Assembly (NCBI GenBank): GCA_934424575.1
Contig: CAKRXU010000011.1
Location: forward strand, 13,865 to 77,864
Origin: an uncultured Blautia sp.
GTDB lineage: Bacteria; Bacillota; Clostridia; Lachnospirales; Lachnospiraceae
Reading direction: 5' to 3'
Length of the DNA stretch: 64,000 nucleotides
The position numbers and the translations under genes were made by a program. Below are positions 39,318 to 48,606 of the stretch, piece after piece (within the stretch, counting starts at the first letter, position 1; every line of letters starts with the position of its first letter). The notes beneath the pieces are model-generated. The model was given only the letters and a program-made list of their open reading frames with translations. It did not search any database and was not told the origin of the DNA.

Positions 39318-41094
39318 TGTAGGATATGAGGCAGTAGATGCATTGCCAAAGGAAACACACGAATCTCCGATGCTCTCTCTTGACAAGACCAAAGAGCGAG
39401 AGACACTCAGAGCTTTTATTGGAACTCATCCGACACTGCTTTCCTGGAAAATGGATGGACTTACCATTGTCCTTACCTATGAGAATGGGGAACTACAGAA
39501 GGCAGTCACCAGAGGAAACGGAATCGTCGGAGAGGTCATTACTAATAATGCAAGGACATTCAAGAATATCCCGCTTAAGATTGCCTATCAGGGCAGGCTT
39601 GTGCTGAGGGGCGAGGCGATCATCACCTATTCCGATTTTGAGAGGATTAATGAGACGATCGAGGACGTCGACGCCAAATACAAAAATCCGCGAAATCTCT
39701 GCAGCGGTTCCGTCAGACAGCTGAACAACCAGATCACCGCGGAGCGAAATGTAAGGTTTTATGCGTTTGCACTGGTATCTGCACAGGATGTGGATATGCA
39801 CAATTCTAGGGCATACCAGATGGAATGGCTGAAATCTCAGGGCTTTGAGGTGGTGGAATACCGTATGGTGACAGGCGAGAGTCTGGACGAAGCGATGGAT
39901 TATTTTTCTCATGCGATCGAGAATAATGATTTTCCATCCGATGGACTTGTTGCGCTTTATGATGATATTGCCTATGGGGATTCGCTTGGAAGCACTGCGA
40001 AATTCCCGCGAAATGCGTTTGCTTTCAAATGGGCAGATGAGATCCGTGAAACGACGCTCCGTGAGATTGAGTGGAGCCCGTCGAGAACGGGACTGATCAA
40101 TCCGATTGCAGTATTTGACCCGGTGGAATTGGAGGGGACGACGGTCAGCCGCGCAAGTGTCCACAATGTCAGCATTGTAAAGGAATTACAGCTTGGGATC
40201 GGCGATACGATCCAGGTCTACAAGGCAAATATGATCATTCCGCAGATCGCAGAGAACCTGACCAGGAGCAGTAATCTGGAAATCCCGCATATCTGCCCGG
40301 TCTGCGGTGAGGAAGCCAGGGTCATTCAGGAAAATGAAGTAGAATCTCTCTACTGTATGAATCCGGATTGTGTTGCGAAGAAGATCAAGGCATTCACACT
40401 TTTTGTAAGCAGAGATGCCATGAATATAGACGGATTATCTGAAGCTACACTGGAGAAATTCATCGCAAAAGGTTTTATCCATGATTTCGGAGATATTTTT
40501 GAGATCGCGAAGCATCGAGAAGAGATCGTGACAATGGAAGGATTCGGAGAGAAATCCTATGACAATCTTATAGCAAGCATTGATAAAGCAAAGGAGACAA
40601 CACTTGCGAAGGTGATCTACAGTCTGGGAATCTCCAACATCGGGCTTTCCAATGCGAGAGTGATCTGCCGGCATTTTGATGATGATCTGGACAAGATCCG
40701 GACAGCCGAGGAAGAGGAGATCAGTGCGATCGATGGAATCGGCCCGGTGATCGCAAAGAGTCTCACGAAATATTTCAAAGATCCGGAGAACAACCGCAAG
40801 CTAGATCATCTGCTTGGATATCTTCATATTAATAAAGAAGAAGTTTCTGAGAACCAGACACTGGCGGGAATGAATTTTGTTATCACAGGAAGCCTGGAGC
40901 ATTTCAGCAACCGCGGCGAAGCCAAGAAGCTGATCGAATCCCTGGGCGGCAAGGTGACAGGTACCGTCACAGGCAAGACAAACTACCTGATCAACAATGA
41001 TACCACATCCAATTCATCCAAAAACAAAAAAGCTAGGGAACTTGGGATTCCGATCCTGTCTGAGGAAGACTTTATCAAAATGACAGAACAATAA
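39136..41094 (+). CDS. ligA: NAD-dependent DNA ligase
   Basis: A 652-residue LigA that seals nicks during replication and repair. The adenylation domain has the nucleophile Lys in SWKMDGLTIVL (KxDG, about residue 107) and downstream motifs. An OB fold, a four-Cys zinc finger (ICPVCGEEA...LYCMNPDC, about 390-420), helix-hairpin-helix repeats and a C-terminal BRCT domain (about 575-652) follow. The ATG at 39136 has CAGGAGG 6 nt upstream and is preferred over the GTG at 39106. It overlaps the upstream pseudouridine synthase by 182 bp. Confidence 0.93.
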   Translation: METAAVNQMKELVKKLNKAAKAYYQEDREIMSNREYDALYDQLEQMEAETGIVLADSPTVNVGYEAVDALPKETHESPMLSLDKTKERETLRAFIGTHPTLLSWKMDGLTIVLTYENGELQKAVTRGNGIVGEVITNNARTFKNIPLKIAYQGRLVLRGEAIITYSDFERINETIEDVDAKYKNPRNLCSGSVRQLNNQITAERNVRFYAFALVSAQDVDMHNSRAYQMEWLKSQGFEVVEYRMVTGESLDEAMDYFSHAIENNDFPSDGLVALYDDIAYGDSLGSTAKFPRNAFAFKWADEIRETTLREIEWSPSRTGLINPIAVFDPVELEGTTVSRASVHNVSIVKELQLGIGDTIQVYKANMIIPQIAENLTRSSNLEIPHICPVCGEEARVIQENEVESLYCMNPDCVAKKIKAFTLFVSRDAMNIDGLSEATLEKFIAKGFIHDFGDIFEIAKHREEIVTMEGFGEKSYDNLIASIDKAKETTLAKVIYSLGISNIGLSNARVICRHFDDDLDKIRTAEEEEISAIDGIGPVIAKSLTKYFKDPENNRKLDHLLGYLHINKEEVSENQTLAGMNFVITGSLEHFSNRGEAKKLIESLGGKVTGTVTGKTNYLINNDTTSNSSKNKKARELGIPILSEEDFIKMTEQ

Positions 41095-41129
41095 TATATA
41101 GAAAGAAGCACATAAAGGAGGAACGGAAA

Positions 41130-42071
41130 ATGCCTATTAAAATACAGGGGGATTTACCGGTAAAAGAAATTCTGGAAAGAGAAAATATATTCGTCATGGA
41201 CGAGGGAAGGGCTGTGCATCAGGACATTCGTCCGATCCAGATCCTGATCCTGAACCTGATGCCGCTCAAGGAGGAGACTGAGCTTCAGCTTTTACGTTCT
41301 CTCTCCAACACACCGTTGCAGGTGGATGTGACTTTTATGGCAGTGGAGAGCCATGAGGCAAGAAATACTTCGATCAGTCATCTGAACAAATTCTATGAGA
41401 CTTTTTCTGATCTCAAAGACAGACGTTTTGACGGAATGATCATCACAGGAGCTCCGGTCGAGCAGATGGAATTCGAAGAAGTAGACTACTGGAACGAACT
41501 CCAGGAGATCATGGACTGGACTTCGGATCATGTGACCTCTACGATCTTTTTGTGCTGGGCTGCACAAGCAAGTCTTTATCATTTCTATGGACTTAAGAAA
41601 CGCCAGCTTGACCACAAGATGTTTGGCCTGTTCTGGCACAAAGTCTTGAACCGCAAGATCCCGCTGGTAAGAGGATTTGACGATATGTTCCTCGCACCAC
41701 ATTCCAGACATACAGAGGTCCCGATCGAGGACATCCGTGCCTGCAAGGACATCACGATCCTGGCAGAATCCGAGGAAGCGGGTCTTTTCCTGGCGATGGC
41801 AGAGGGCGGAAGGAAGATCTTTGTGATGGGACACCCGGAATATGACCGTGTCACACTGGACGGCGAGTACAAGCGTGACATGAGCAAAGGACTTCCGATC
41901 GAAATTCCGGAAAATTATTATCGCGAAAATGATCCGGCAAACAAACCGCTGCTTATGTGGAGAGCACATGCAAACAATCTGTATACAAACTGGCTGAATT
42001 ATTATGTATATCAGAGTACTCCGTTCGACCTGTACGGAACACCTGATTTCGACAGTATTAAAGGGCATTGA
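41130..42071 (+). CDS. metA: Homoserine O-acetyltransferase
   Basis: A 313-residue MetA-family enzyme that activates homoserine for methionine synthesis. The catalytic Cys is in STIFLCWAAQASLYHFYG (about residue 142) and the His is in MGHPEYDRV (about residue 235). In GAPVEQMEF a Glu occupies the position that, as I recall from published work, sets acetyl-CoA use, whereas Gly marks succinyl-CoA use. Acetylation is therefore predicted despite many database labels of succinyltransferase. It starts behind AAAGGAGG. No SAM riboswitch is seen upstream. Confidence 0.92.
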   Translation: MPIKIQGDLPVKEILERENIFVMDEGRAVHQDIRPIQILILNLMPLKEETELQLLRSLSNTPLQVDVTFMAVESHEARNTSISHLNKFYETFSDLKDRRFDGMIITGAPVEQMEFEEVDYWNELQEIMDWTSDHVTSTIFLCWAAQASLYHFYGLKKRQLDHKMFGLFWHKVLNRKIPLVRGFDDMFLAPHSRHTEVPIEDIRACKDITILAESEEAGLFLAMAEGGRKIFVMGHPEYDRVTLDGEYKRDMSKGLPIEIPENYYRENDPANKPLLMWRAHANNLYTNWLNYYVYQSTPFDLYGTPDFDSIKGH

Positions 42072-42100
42072 TAAATTAAAAAATAAGAGGGGGAAACGAA

Positions 42101-43603
42101 ATGGATGGATCAATGTTTATCGGAACCTGGTGGTCACTGGTTCCACCGCTGCTGGCGATCGCGCTGGCGCTGATTACAAAGGAGGTTTACAGCTCACTGT
42201 TTATCGGTGTGGCGATGGGAGCACTGCTTTATACAGGCTTTCATCCGTGGAATGCGTTTGTGGCATTGTTTGACATCATGAAGAGTAGCATGAATCTGAA
42301 TATTCTGATCTTTGACGTTCTGCTTGGAATGATCATTGTACTGATGGCGAAGTCAGGAGGTTCAGCGGCGTATGGACGCTGGGCGGGCAGCAAGATCAAG
42401 AATAAAAAGAGCGCGATGTTTGCAACGACAGGACTTGGTATCCTGATCTTTGTGGATGACTATTTTAACTGCCTGACCGTAGGTTCTGTTATGCGCCCGG
42501 TCACAGACAAGTATAGAGTGTCACGTGCGAAACTTGCCTACATAATCGACGCGACCGCAGCACCGGTTTGTATTATCGCACCGATCTCAAGCTGGGCGGC
42601 AGCAGTCAACTCTTATGTGCCGGCAGATGCAGGAATCACAGGATTCCAGCTTTTTCTCTGGACGATCCCATATAACCTGTATGCACTTCTTACCCTGGTC
42701 ATGGTATTTTATATGATCGGTACCGGATTTGATTTCGGACTTATGAAGAAACATGAACAGAATGCGGCAAGAGGAGATCTTTTTACTTCCGGCGGAGAAG
42801 AATTTGATCAGGTCAAGGAAGAAGAAATTTCTTCCAGCGGTCATGTCATCGATCTGATCCTTCCGGTCCTGGTACTGATCGGAACTGCGATCGGTGCGAT
42901 GATCTATACAGGATTCCTTGGCGGAGCGACAGATATCGTCACTGCTTTTTCCGGCTGTGATGCAGAGACCAGTCTGATCTTTGCAACGATGATCACCGTA
43001 TTATTCATGCTTGTGCTGTATCTTCCGCGAAAAGTTGTCACATTCAAGGGATTTATGGACAGCTTTGTAGAAGGATTCAAGATGATGATCCCGGCGATCG
43101 CGATCCTGATCTTTGCATGGTCACTGAAAGGAATGGGCGATGCACTTGAGATCGGAACTTTTGTCAAGACGATCGTAGGCACCAATGCATCTGCAAGTGT
43201 GATCCTTCCGGCGATCTTATTCCTGGTGGCGATCTTCCTTTCTTTCTCAACAGGAACAAGCTGGGGAACGTTTGCGATCCTGGTTCCGATCGCGATCGCA
43301 ATGTTCCCGGGCGCAGACGATATGCAGATGATGATCATTGCAGTGTCCGCAGTTCTTTCCGGAGCTGTCTGCGGAGACCATATTTCACCAATCTCTGATA
43401 CAACGGTTATGTCCTCAGCAGGTGCACAGAGTAACCATATCAATCATGTAACGACACAGATGCAGTACGCGGCTGTAGTTGCAGTGGTATCCGCAGTGGG
43501 CTTCCTGTTTGCAGGTTTTGTCCATGTGTGGTGGATCGTCCTGGGAGTTAGCCTTATTCTGCTGCTTGCGGTCCTGACTGTGCTCCGCAAAGTTGCAAAG
43601 TAG
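42101..43603 (+). CDS. NhaC-type Na+/H+ antiporter family protein
   Basis: A 500-residue multi-pass membrane protein with about 11-12 hydrophobic segments. It fits the NhaC/Na_H_antiporter family: the segments IFVDDYFNCLTVGSVMRPV, CIIAPISSWAAAVN, SFSTGTSWGTFAI and CGDHISPISDTTVMSSAGAQSNHINHV are characteristic. It may exchange Na+ for protons or carry an amino acid-related solute. It lies between metA and a C39-like peptidase gene, with 29 and 30 bp gaps, so one transcript is likely. The substrate is not shown. Confidence 0.85.
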   Translation: MDGSMFIGTWWSLVPPLLAIALALITKEVYSSLFIGVAMGALLYTGFHPWNAFVALFDIMKSSMNLNILIFDVLLGMIIVLMAKSGGSAAYGRWAGSKIKNKKSAMFATTGLGILIFVDDYFNCLTVGSVMRPVTDKYRVSRAKLAYIIDATAAPVCIIAPISSWAAAVNSYVPADAGITGFQLFLWTIPYNLYALLTLVMVFYMIGTGFDFGLMKKHEQNAARGDLFTSGGEEFDQVKEEEISSSGHVIDLILPVLVLIGTAIGAMIYTGFLGGATDIVTAFSGCDAETSLIFATMITVLFMLVLYLPRKVVTFKGFMDSFVEGFKMMIPAIAILIFAWSLKGMGDALEIGTFVKTIVGTNASASVILPAILFLVAIFLSFSTGTSWGTFAILVPIAIAMFPGADDMQMMIIAVSAVLSGAVCGDHISPISDTTVMSSAGAQSNHINHVTTQMQYAAVVAVVSAVGFLFAGFVHVWWIVLGVSLILLLAVLTVLRKVAK

Positions 43604-43633
43604 ACGATATCTGACAGGAAAGAGACAAGAGAT

Positions 43634-44242
43634 ATGACGAAGATCAAAGTACCTTATATCGACCAGAGCGGCAGATATCCGACAGGATGCGAGAGCGTCA
43701 CCGCTGTCATGCTTCTCCGTTATCTTGGATGTGATATTACAGTAGATGGTTTTATTAGGAACTGCCTCAGGTGCAGGGCGATGGAACAGAGAGAGGACGG
43801 ACTTTATGGACCGGATCCGAATGAATTTTTCTGTGGGAGTCCTTATGATGATGAGTCTTTTGGCTGCTATGCACCGGCGCTTAAGGGAGCACTTGAGCGG
43901 GTGGCAGGAGATGCTTTTGCATTTGTCAATGAGACAGGAACTTCTATAGAAGAATTGTGCAGAAAGTACATTGACCGCGGGATGCCGGTAGTTTTCTGGG
44001 CCTGCATCAATATGCGAAAGGAGATCCCGGGACCGGAGTGGAAACTTCTGGATTCCGGTGAACGGTTTGAATGGACTTCTAATGAACATTGTATGCTTCT
44101 GGTGGGATATGATGAGAATGGCTACTGGTTCAACGATCCATATGATCATAATGGTGTGATCTTTTACGAAAAGGAACTGACAGAGCAGCGTCATGCGGCA
44201 CAGCACAGTATGGCGATCGGTGTTTCAAAGAAAAAAATTTAA
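43634..44242 (+). CDS. C39-like cysteine peptidase
   Basis: A 202-residue protein of the Peptidase_C39_2 type. The nucleophile Cys lies in YPTGCESVTAVMLLRYLG (about residue 19), the His in NEHCMLLVGYDENGYWFNDP (about residue 157) and Asp/Asn nearby. No signal peptide or membrane segment is seen, so a cytoplasmic role or a different export path is possible. Relatives cleave peptides at double-Gly-like sites or act on wall peptides; the substrate is unknown. It is encoded after the antiporter gene. Confidence 0.75.
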   Translation: MTKIKVPYIDQSGRYPTGCESVTAVMLLRYLGCDITVDGFIRNCLRCRAMEQREDGLYGPDPNEFFCGSPYDDESFGCYAPALKGALERVAGDAFAFVNETGTSIEELCRKYIDRGMPVVFWACINMRKEIPGPEWKLLDSGERFEWTSNEHCMLLVGYDENGYWFNDPYDHNGVIFYEKELTEQRHAAQHSMAIGVSKKKI

Positions 44243-44259
44243 AATTCACAAAATCCCTA

Positions 44260-44288
44260 TTTTCAAATGGCCGGATATCTGTTATAGT
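44260..44288 (+). promoter_or_regulatory. Possible promoter of the Zn-phospholipase-C-like gene
   Basis: TTTTCA (44260-44265), 17-bp spacer, TATAGT (44283-44288). It makes the ATG at 44291 too close to the start of transcription. Confidence 0.4.
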
Positions 44289-44338
44289 AGATGTTGGTTA
44301 CAGCAAACAATTTATTTGCACAGAAAGAAGTGTTTATT

Positions 44339-44929
44339 TTGCGAAAGAAATCACACATACTGTTAGCAAGATATCTGGCAGACCAGATGCCTGCTAATGA
44401 GAGCTTACAGTCACATAGAAAAGCATTTTGTCTCGGAAATATCCTTCCGGACATTCAGCCATCCTTTGTAACCAAGAGACATGAATATTTCGGCACTTTT
44501 GATGAGGTACAGGGAAAGATCCGCCGTCTGGTAGAGAACGGCCTGGGAGAATACAATGATCGTGTGTTCTGGAGAAGAGCAGGCGAGATCATGCATTACA
44601 TTGCAGATTACTTTACATTTCCACACAACAGAACATTTGACGGATCACTGCGTCAGCACAATACTTATGAGAAACATCTCAAGAATGAGCTCAAGGCTTT
44701 CGTTGAGAGCGGGAGAGCAGATGTTTATGCAGAGAAGAATCTTCGTTTTGATACATTGAACCAGCTTCTTGATTATATCAGAGAGCGTCATAATGTTTAT
44801 CTTGACCGCAAACGTTCGATCGAGGAGGATATCCATTATATCCTGAGTGTATGTTTTCAGGTGTTCCAGGGGCTGTTCCAGCTTTGCCTTCGTGCAGTGT
44901 CAGCAGGCGTACCGGCAGTGAATATCTGA
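44339..44929 (+). CDS. Zinc-dependent phospholipase C-like protein
   Basis: A 196-residue protein similar to the zinc-dependent phospholipase C/DUF family found in clostridia. His and Asp residues typical of the metal site are spread through SHILLARYLAD, FCLGNILPDIQPSFV, MHYIADYFTFPHN and LRQHNTYEKHL. No signal peptide is seen. TTG at 44339 is chosen, because the ATG at 44291 falls inside the promoter. AGAAAGAAG stands 8 nt upstream. The real substrate and location are uncertain. A strong terminator follows. Confidence 0.65.
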   Translation: MRKKSHILLARYLADQMPANESLQSHRKAFCLGNILPDIQPSFVTKRHEYFGTFDEVQGKIRRLVENGLGEYNDRVFWRRAGEIMHYIADYFTFPHNRTFDGSLRQHNTYEKHLKNELKAFVESGRADVYAEKNLRFDTLNQLLDYIRERHNVYLDRKRSIEEDIHYILSVCFQVFQGLFQLCLRAVSAGVPAVNI

Positions 44930-44961
44930 AAATATGAAAAAAATATGAAATTTACCCAGAT

Positions 44962-44994
44962 CCGCCGGAGTGTTACACTCCGGCGGTTGATTTT
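44962..44994 (+). terminator. Strong terminator overlapping the next promoter
   Basis: CCGCCGGAGTG (44962-44972), TTA loop, CACTCCGGCGG (44976-44986): a perfect 11-bp stem, then TTGATTTT. The T-rich tail also supplies the -35 box of the downstream gene. Confidence 0.9.
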
Positions 44995-45015
44995 AAAAAA
45001 ACAGTATGCTAAAAT
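44987..45015 (+). promoter_or_regulatory. Promoter of the NlpC/P60 gene
   Basis: TTGATT (44987-44992), 17-bp spacer, TAAAAT (45010-45015). The -35 begins right at the end of the terminator stem. Confidence 0.6.
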
Positions 45016-45074
45016 AAGCACAGTTATTATGTGAGTTAGAAAGTTTTAACATATTCCTACCCGGAAGGAGGAAT

Positions 45075-47120
45075 ATGGTCACAGAAGGGAGTTTTTTTGG
45101 CAGAATGAAGAATAAATATCTGACAAAGTGTTTATGCATCTCGATGATTTCAGCAATGGTTTTGTCCAGCCCGATGTCTATTCTGGCTGCGGATGAAGAA
45201 ATAGATGTGGCGAGTGATCTGAGTGACGGCAGTGATCTGAGTGATGGCTCAGAAGCAACACCGGCGCCAGAGCCGACTGTGGCACCGGAACCAACTACAG
45301 CACCGGAGCCGACTACGGCACCGGTACCGACCGTGGCACCAGAGCCGACTACGGCACCGGAACCAACTACAGCACCGGAGCCGACTGTGGCACCAGACCC
45401 AACAGCGACTGTAACACCAGGTCCAACGGCAACTGTGACACCAACACCTACGACAGCGACTGTACCAGAAGCAGTTACATCTCTGATCAACAGTATCGAT
45501 GCGCTGGCTAAGCAGACACTTACTCTGAATCATGAGACGAATGTACAGGAGCTTCGAAAAGCATATAATGCTCTGCCGGACGACCAGAAAGCAATGGTCA
45601 CAAACTATCAGACGCTGGTAGATCTTGAAGCAAAGATCGCAGAGCTCAAGAAAAATCAGAACAACAATAACGGAAATACAGCAGATCTTTCTGATGGAAC
45701 GAATTCTGTAACAGGTAAGACAGGCACTCCGGTATACTATGTATCCAACCTCCATGCAGGCAAGGATTTTTATCTGGACAGTCTGAAAGAGAACTATCAG
45801 CTCAGTTTTTCTGATGATTTTTCATCTGTAATGGATGAGATCGAAAAGGAGTACAAGCAGAAAAACAAACTGACAGATGCCAGCGACAACAGGAGTGATG
45901 GACTGACTACATCAGCAGATTCTCTGCTTGTTCGTAACTGGCAGGATATTCTGGCAATTTATGTATATGAACAGAGCCAGAATGGTGTCAAAGAATTTAA
46001 ACTGGATTCCTCATGCAAAGAGGATCTGGCAGCAATCTTTGAAAAAATGAACCCTGTTGTCTGTGATAAAGAAAATATCACGCATGTTTCCTACGGAAAC
46101 TATCATATCAATACTTACATCAAACAGAATAATATCGCACAGGATCAGAGAGCGGTTCTTAAGAAATATACAGAGACAGACTGTAAGCTTCTCTGTGCGA
46201 TCGTTACAGATGCCAAGGGATTTGTACGCCAGAGCGTGGGCGATGATGTTTCCGAAGAACGTGTCAATGTCATTACCGCAGCTTACTCTCTGGTAGGCGA
46301 GGTCGGCTATTTCTGGGGTGGCAAATCCACTACGATCGGCAAAGATCCGAGCTGGGGAACAGCGGAGAAGGTTTCAGCAGATGGAAGTCCGAGTACAGGA
46401 ACAACCAGAGCATATGGTCTGGACTGCAGTGGTTTTGTTACCTGGGCTGTCATCAATGGATATGACAGTACAGATATGCAGGGCAGTGTTGGGGACGGAA
46501 CTTCTGACCAGTGGGAGAAGGCTAATGTGGTCAGTGAACAGGATGCACAGCCGGGAGATCTGGTATTCCAGAATGGACCGGAATCAGGAAGCGACAACCA
46601 CGTAGGTATCATTTGTGGTAAGACGGATGCAGGTGACTGGATCGCAGTACATTGTTCTTCCAGCAAGAATGGCGTTACTGTAGGTGAGGCATATGGTGCA
46701 AGCTTCCGTTATATCCGTCAGCCATCTTTTTATCCGACCCAGGAAGAACTTGCCGAGATGGTAAATGATGGAACAACTGCAAGCAATGCGGAGGCAGATC
46801 TGACCATTACAGACACAACTACAGATATAACTACAGCTTCTGATTCTTCAACAGCTTCTGACATTGAGTTTATTTCAGATACAACAGCGGATAAACAGGA
46901 AACAGAAGAAATATCAGGAGTTGATATCAGCTTTGAAGATGATTTTAGCAGCGGAGCAGATGAGACAGGCGATGTGGTATCTGATGGAAGTGCAGCAGTA
47001 GAAGCGACAGATAGCCTCGAGGAAATCCTTAAAAAAGGTATGACTGTTTCTTACGACAGTGTGGCAGTGTATCCACAGTTACCAGATAACAGTGATATTC
47101 AGGTTGAATTTGAAGATTAA
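45075..47120 (+). CDS. Secreted NlpC/P60 hydrolase with Pro-Thr repeats
   Basis: A 681-residue exported wall hydrolase. The signal peptide (residues 10-38) ends ILAADEE. A Pro-Glu-Thr repeat region (residues 58-130, unit APEPT(T/V)) follows, then a helical part (about 135-190). A middle region is of unknown type (about 215-390). The NlpC/P60 domain (about 395-555) has Cys in GLDCSGFVTW, His in NHVGIICG and His in VHCSSS. A Ser/Thr/Asp-rich C-terminal tail (560-681) has no anchor. It probably cuts peptidoglycan stem peptides. AAGGAGG stands only 3 nt before the ATG; Met at residue 11 is a possible alternative. Confidence 0.85.
   Translation: MVTEGSFFGRMKNKYLTKCLCISMISAMVLSSPMSILAADEEIDVASDLSDGSDLSDGSEATPAPEPTVAPEPTTAPEPTTAPVPTVAPEPTTAPEPTTAPEPTVAPDPTATVTPGPTATVTPTPTTATVPEAVTSLINSIDALAKQTLTLNHETNVQELRKAYNALPDDQKAMVTNYQTLVDLEAKIAELKKNQNNNNGNTADLSDGTNSVTGKTGTPVYYVSNLHAGKDFYLDSLKENYQLSFSDDFSSVMDEIEKEYKQKNKLTDASDNRSDGLTTSADSLLVRNWQDILAIYVYEQSQNGVKEFKLDSSCKEDLAAIFEKMNPVVCDKENITHVSYGNYHINTYIKQNNIAQDQRAVLKKYTETDCKLLCAIVTDAKGFVRQSVGDDVSEERVNVITAAYSLVGEVGYFWGGKSTTIGKDPSWGTAEKVSADGSPSTGTTRAYGLDCSGFVTWAVINGYDSTDMQGSVGDGTSDQWEKANVVSEQDAQPGDLVFQNGPESGSDNHVGIICGKTDAGDWIAVHCSSSKNGVTVGEAYGASFRYIRQPSFYPTQEELAEMVNDGTTASNAEADLTITDTTTDITTASDSSTASDIEFISDTTADKQETEEISGVDISFEDDFSSGADETGDVVSDGSAAVEATDSLEEILKKGMTVSYDSVAVYPQLPDNSDIQVEFED
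45264..45408 (+). repeat. 18-bp tandem coding repeat (Ala-Pro-Glu-Pro-Thr-Xaa)
   Basis: About eight copies of an 18-bp unit, as GCACCGGAGCCGACTACG with small changes, encode A-P-E-P-T-(T/V). One copy reads A-P-V-P-T. This kind of linker separates the signal peptide from the enzyme. Copy number is likely to vary between strains. Confidence 0.85.
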
Positions 47121-47130
47121 TGCCAGAGAA

Positions 47131-47170
47131 AAGCCCGCGAAGATCGGTATATGATTTTCGCGGGCTTTTT
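47131..47170 (+). terminator. Intrinsic terminator after the NlpC/P60 gene
   Basis: AAGCCCGCGAA (47131-47141) pairs perfectly with TTCGCGGGCTT (47157-47167), followed by TTT. Confidence 0.9.
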
Positions 47171-47336
47171 ATAAAAAGATCATTCTGAGAATGTCTGCAA
47201 TACAGATTCCGTTTTCTGATATGTTATAATACACAGAATTGTGTAAACTGGGTAGAAGTAGAGCAATTTAGCAATAATTATCATAGTATAAAATATTATA
47301 ATAGATAAATCAGAAAGATAAAAAGGAGAGCAGGAA

Positions 47337-48587
47337 ATGAAAAAACGTGGACGGCTCAGAAAAATCTGTCTGTTTGCGGTCACAATCATAGCTTTGGGCT
47401 GGGGAATACGATCAGAAGTCTCGAGATTCGGGGAATCTGGTGATACAGGACAGCAGTCGGTGCTCCTGGATGTTGCAAAGGGAATTTTCAGCAAAGAGCC
47501 TTCGGAAGTACAGGATTTACGGAAGCAGGATATACAAGAGACAGACGAAAACGGATATCAGGAATATTATTTTAATCTTCTGGAAGACACTGAAAAAAGG
47601 ATCTATCGAGAGATGCTGGATGGAATCCGCAAACGGGAAGATAATTTTTACCTGGCAACGTCAGAGGAGACAGTGATCAACAAGGTTTACCATGCGCTTT
47701 TGAAGGATCATCCGGAGCTTTTCTGGGTACATAATCGTCAGGAGGTTTATACAACTTCTTATCAGGGCAGTGATTATTGTGAATTTTCTCCAGGATATAC
47801 TTATACCGATCAGGAAGTGTCAGAGATCCAGCAGTCTATGCAGTATGCTGTTCAGGAGGTAAGTGCATTGATCCCGCAGGGGGCAGATACCTATGAGAAG
47901 GTCAGAGTCGTTTACACCTATCTGATCGATCTTGCGGATTATGGCTCCTCTGATGATGACCAGAATATCGCGGGAGTTTTCTGGCGAAAACAGGCAGTCT
48001 GTGCAGGATATGCGCGAGCTGTGCAGTATCTGCTGGAGCAGCTTGATATTTTCTGTATTTATGTGGAGGGTGATACCAGGGACAGCGATGAAGGTCATGC
48101 ATGGGATATTGTACAAATTGACGGAGCATATTATTATGTAGATGCAACAAATGGAGATCAGCCAAGGTTTCTGGAGGGAGATGCAGTCCAGCTTGCAGAA
48201 CATAAGACGATCATTTATGATTATCTGTGTCCGTTTCCACAGGAGTATGAGCAGGTTTATACGGCTTCAGATGAATTTCCGGTACCAGAGTGTACAGCGA
48301 CAGACAAGAATTTTTATGTACTGAATCAGGCGTGTTTTGATTCTTATGATTATCAGAAACTGTATGATTTCTGCTGCATGCGGCTGGACAATGGGGCGGT
48401 AGTGGTGCGCTTTAAATTTTGGGATCAGGATGATTTTGATACGGCGTACAGCCAGTGGCTTCAGGGCAGTGGCGGAGAATATATTCAGAATATAGCAAAG
48501 TATTATATGGAACTCTATGGAATCAGTACAGTAGAATATCATTATGGGGTTCTGGAAAATTTCAAAACTATGTATTTTATGTTTTAG
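47337..48587 (+). CDS. Exported transglutaminase-like protein
   Basis: A 416-residue protein with one N-terminal hydrophobic segment (residues 7-25), likely an uncleaved anchor or signal. A transglutaminase-like core (about 190-275) holds Cys in KQAVCAGYARAVQYLL, His in EGHAWDIVQIDGAYYYVDATNGD and Asp in the same segment. Residues 60-180 (DNFYLATSEETVINKVYHALLKDHPELFWV) are typical of the family that joins an N-terminal helical region to a TGase fold. TATAAT at 47225-47230 may be its -10. It likely acts outside the membrane as a protease or crosslinker. Confidence 0.8.
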   Translation: MKKRGRLRKICLFAVTIIALGWGIRSEVSRFGESGDTGQQSVLLDVAKGIFSKEPSEVQDLRKQDIQETDENGYQEYYFNLLEDTEKRIYREMLDGIRKREDNFYLATSEETVINKVYHALLKDHPELFWVHNRQEVYTTSYQGSDYCEFSPGYTYTDQEVSEIQQSMQYAVQEVSALIPQGADTYEKVRVVYTYLIDLADYGSSDDDQNIAGVFWRKQAVCAGYARAVQYLLEQLDIFCIYVEGDTRDSDEGHAWDIVQIDGAYYYVDATNGDQPRFLEGDAVQLAEHKTIIYDYLCPFPQEYEQVYTASDEFPVPECTATDKNFYVLNQACFDSYDYQKLYDFCCMRLDNGAVVVRFKFWDQDDFDTAYSQWLQGSGGEYIQNIAKYYMELYGISTVEYHYGVLENFKTMYFMF

Positions 48588-48606
48588 TTTTACGAGGAGG
48601 AGCGTT

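Noticed and set aside
41095..41129. SAM or T-box riboswitch before metA
   Set aside because: The gap is 35 bp and contains only a ribosome site.
45264..45408. Tandem 18-bp repeats considered as a CRISPR array
   Set aside because: There are no spacers; units are directly adjacent, in frame, and encode a Pro-Glu-Thr linker.
45249..45755. Cys/Arg/Ser-rich frame on the - strand opposite the Pro-Thr repeats
   Set aside because: The composition comes from the repeated codons of the real gene on the + strand. No start signal supports it.
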